Source: Tardiphaga sp. 709 (lineage in GTDB: Bacteria; Pseudomonadota; Alphaproteobacteria; Rhizobiales; Xanthobacteraceae). Taken from it: a DNA stretch of 64,000 nucleotides. The DNA lies in NCBI RefSeq assembly GCF_032401055.1, contig NZ_CP135529.1:5082501-5146500 (forward strand). The letters are read 5' to 3'. Positions 62,510 to 64,000 of this stretch are shown one piece after another; the first letter of the stretch is position 1, and the number at the start of each line of letters is the position of its first letter. Below the pieces are notes generated by a model. That model searched no databases. It saw only the letters and a list, made by a program, of their open reading frames with translations, and had not been told where the DNA came from. Position numbers and translations under genes: made by a program.

Positions 62510-63616
62510 TCACGTCTGCCTTGGCACTGTCGCCGCGGCAATTCGCGTGCTGAAATGGCGATCATAAGCCTCATTGAGAGCGCGCCGCATCGGCGTCTCG
62601 AAATAGCGCAGGGACAGAATGCTGGCAGCGGCAAGAACGGCAATGGCGAGCGGCACCAGCGTCAGCTTGCCGCCGGGAATGACGGGGGCAAGGAAGCGTG
62701 CCGCCAGCGTGAGGACGACGGTCGCGACCGGAATATGCAGCATGTAGGAGGAATAGGTCAGCGACGACCAGCGCTCAAAACCAAGGCGCGAGAACAGGGT
62801 GGTCTGGCTGGAAAGATCGTGATGGATGGCGAGTACGGCGATGAGATAGATGACTGCCAGCGCTGCCATGATTGGAAGCTGCGCGCCGAAGATCAGGAAC
62901 AAGACGAGGGCCGTGGTCAGCAGGCCCGGTAGCGCCGGAAGCCGCGCAATCCGGTCGCGAAACAGCCAACAGGCAATGCCGAGATTGAAGGCAGGCAAAG
63001 CGCGGAAGGCGCCGCCCTTATTGATCCAGTCCGGCCAGGGCTCGGTGCCCATGGCAACGGCATAGATGCTGTTGGCCAGCAGCGGCAGCACGACGAGCGC
63101 CACAATCACCGTCCTGCTCCGCGCGATCGTCAGCACCATCAGCGGAAACAGCACGTAGCAGAAGAACTCCGCCGACAGCGACCAGCTCGGAAAATTGAAG
63201 GTCAGCCGGTCGCCATCGATGGCGTGCAGTAGCAGGAATTGCGCCGGCAGATCGGAGAATGGATAACGTGCCGGGTTGTCGGTCTTGGCGATGCCGGCAT
63301 GAAGCGCTAGTGCGATCATTATGTAGAAAGCCAGCGTTGCCAGATGCAGTGGATAGATCCGCGCGAGGCGCCGCCACAGGAAGCGGCCCACCGCGGTGGG
63401 TGAGCCGACTTTCGCCAGATACTGGCTGGCAATGACGAAGCCGGAGATGACGAAGAACAGATCGACAAACAGATTGAAGTGCCAGGTGTGGTCCACCATG
63501 AAGCGACCAATTGGCAGTTCCTTGATGTAATCCGAATAGTGCAGGATCACGACGGCGCTGGCCGCAAGGATGCGCAGCCCGTCCAGATGTCGTGTGCTGG
63601 TGTCGATATCCTGCAA
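62510..63616 (-). CDS. Acyltransferase family 3 protein
   Basis: A second membrane O-acyltransferase, 368 residues from a TTG at 63616 that has AGGGGA eight bases upstream. An ATG at 63664 would give 16 more residues and lacks a ribosome site. Family features are HLDGLRILAASAVVILHYSDY, DLFFVISGFVIASQY, RRLARIYPLHL and NFPSWSLSAEFFCYVLFPL. It follows the truncated glycosyltransferase gene by 65 bases. Its sequence is OafA-like and clearly different from the neighbour at 61453. Confidence 0.9.
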   Translation of the reverse strand: MQDIDTSTRHLDGLRILAASAVVILHYSDYIKELPIGRFMVDHTWHFNLFVDLFFVISGFVIASQYLAKVGSPTAVGRFLWRRLARIYPLHLATLAFYIMIALALHAGIAKTDNPARYPFSDLPAQFLLLHAIDGDRLTFNFPSWSLSAEFFCYVLFPLMVLTIARSRTVIVALVVLPLLANSIYAVAMGTEPWPDWINKGGAFRALPAFNLGIACWLFRDRIARLPALPGLLTTALVLFLIFGAQLPIMAALAVIYLIAVLAIHHDLSSQTTLFSRLGFERWSSLTYSSYMLHIPVATVVLTLAARFLAPVIPGGKLTLVPLAIAVLAAASILSLRYFETPMRRALNEAYDRHFSTRIAAATVPRQT

Positions 63617-63681
63617 GAAAAGTGTCCCCTGTTGAACGGACCGAGCGTGGCCCCGATCCGGCATGGACGCCGGCGTCGATC

Positions 63682-64000
63682 CTAATGCGCGACGTTGGGC
63701 TTCGCCGCTGGACGACGGCCGGCCAACTGCCCGCCAGCGAGTTCGGCGATCAGGTCGATGACAACGTCGTGGTCGCTCGCCGCCAGCGCGTTCCAGCGCG
63801 CGAGGTTCTCGGTAGCCGCCGCAACATACTGCCTGCGCCACTGCGAAGCCGCGATGGCTCCGCCAATCTGCGACGCCGCGGTGCCGTGGTCCGACGGATC
63901 GATGAAGATGCCGGATTTGCCCAGTACTTCATGGAAGACGGGCGCATTCGGCGCCACGATCGGCAGGCCGGCATATTGGGCTTCGAGCAGCGGTAGGCCG
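63682..64000 (-). CDS. Glycosyltransferase family 4 protein, C-terminal part
   Basis: The last 105 or so residues of a sugar transferase whose start lies past the right end of the window. The visible frame reads GLPLLEAQYAGLPIVAPNAP, then FHEVLGKSGIFIDPSD, the standard end of a GT1-type domain. It shows that the exopolysaccharide cluster continues to the right. Confidence 0.85.
   Translation of the reverse strand, partial: GLPLLEAQYAGLPIVAPNAPVFHEVLGKSGIFIDPSDHGTAASQIGGAIAASQWRRQYVAAATENLARWNALAASDHDVVIDLIAELAGGQLAGRRPAAKPNVAH

Overview
The window looks like chromosomal DNA of an alphaproteobacterium of the Bradyrhizobium/Rhodopseudomonas/Tardiphaga/Afipia group (Nitrobacteraceae). The reasons are the high GC, the type of urea-transport and urease locus, an RpoH with an intact RpoH box, an HWE-type histidine kinase, several dispersed palindromic intergenic repeats of the style common in this group, and the abundance of ABC importers and flavin monooxygenases. 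The genus cannot be fixed by eye.

Layout. 0-2.5 kb, minus strand: a cold-shock/translation group (RhlE-type DEAD-box helicase, a long-tailed IF-1, a CspA-type protein). 2.9-15.4 kb, plus strand: urea uptake and hydrolysis. urtABCDE encodes a urea ABC importer, with a good sigma-54 promoter before urtA and a strong terminator between urtA and urtB. It is followed by ureD, ureA, ureB, ureC, an ABM-fold protein, ureE, ureF and ureG. One small membrane-protein gene lies antisense between ureB and ureC. ureG carries a one-base frameshift in a run of seven G, the main anomaly of the window. 15.6-22.2 kb, housekeeping: an HWE histidine kinase with a CHASE-like sensor, rpoH, an RluD-type pseudouridine synthase, tRNA-Glu(CTC), a CYTH-CHAD protein.

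22.4-47.6 kb is an organosulfur-scavenging island. It holds five FMNH2-dependent (LLM-class) monooxygenases related to SsuD, SfnG and DszA/NtaA, an SfnB-type acyl-CoA-dehydrogenase-like oxidoreductase, a serine acetyltransferase (cysteine synthesis), an NlpA/MetQ-type binding protein, two SsuABC-type importers with three binding proteins, a peptide-type ABC importer with fused ATPases, a CmcJ/NvfI-type oxygenase and several very small proteins. The genes plausibly import sulfonates, sulfones and related compounds, release sulfite with reduced flavin, and feed cysteine synthesis. No flavin reductase is visible in the window.

48.1-54.3 kb: a complete Liv-type ABC importer (binding protein, two ATPases, two permeases) with a carboxymuconolactone-decarboxylase-like protein, converging on an acyl-CoA dehydrogenase. 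54.6-64 kb: the edge of an exopolysaccharide cluster on the minus strand, with glycosyltransferases (two complete GT4, one WecB/TagA/CpsF, one GT4 cut by the window end), a Wzx-like flippase and two acyltransferase-3 proteins, plus a plus-strand GH10 endoxylanase-like gene.

Many starts given here are shorter than the longest open frame; they were chosen from Shine-Dalgarno position, operon overlap and signal peptides.
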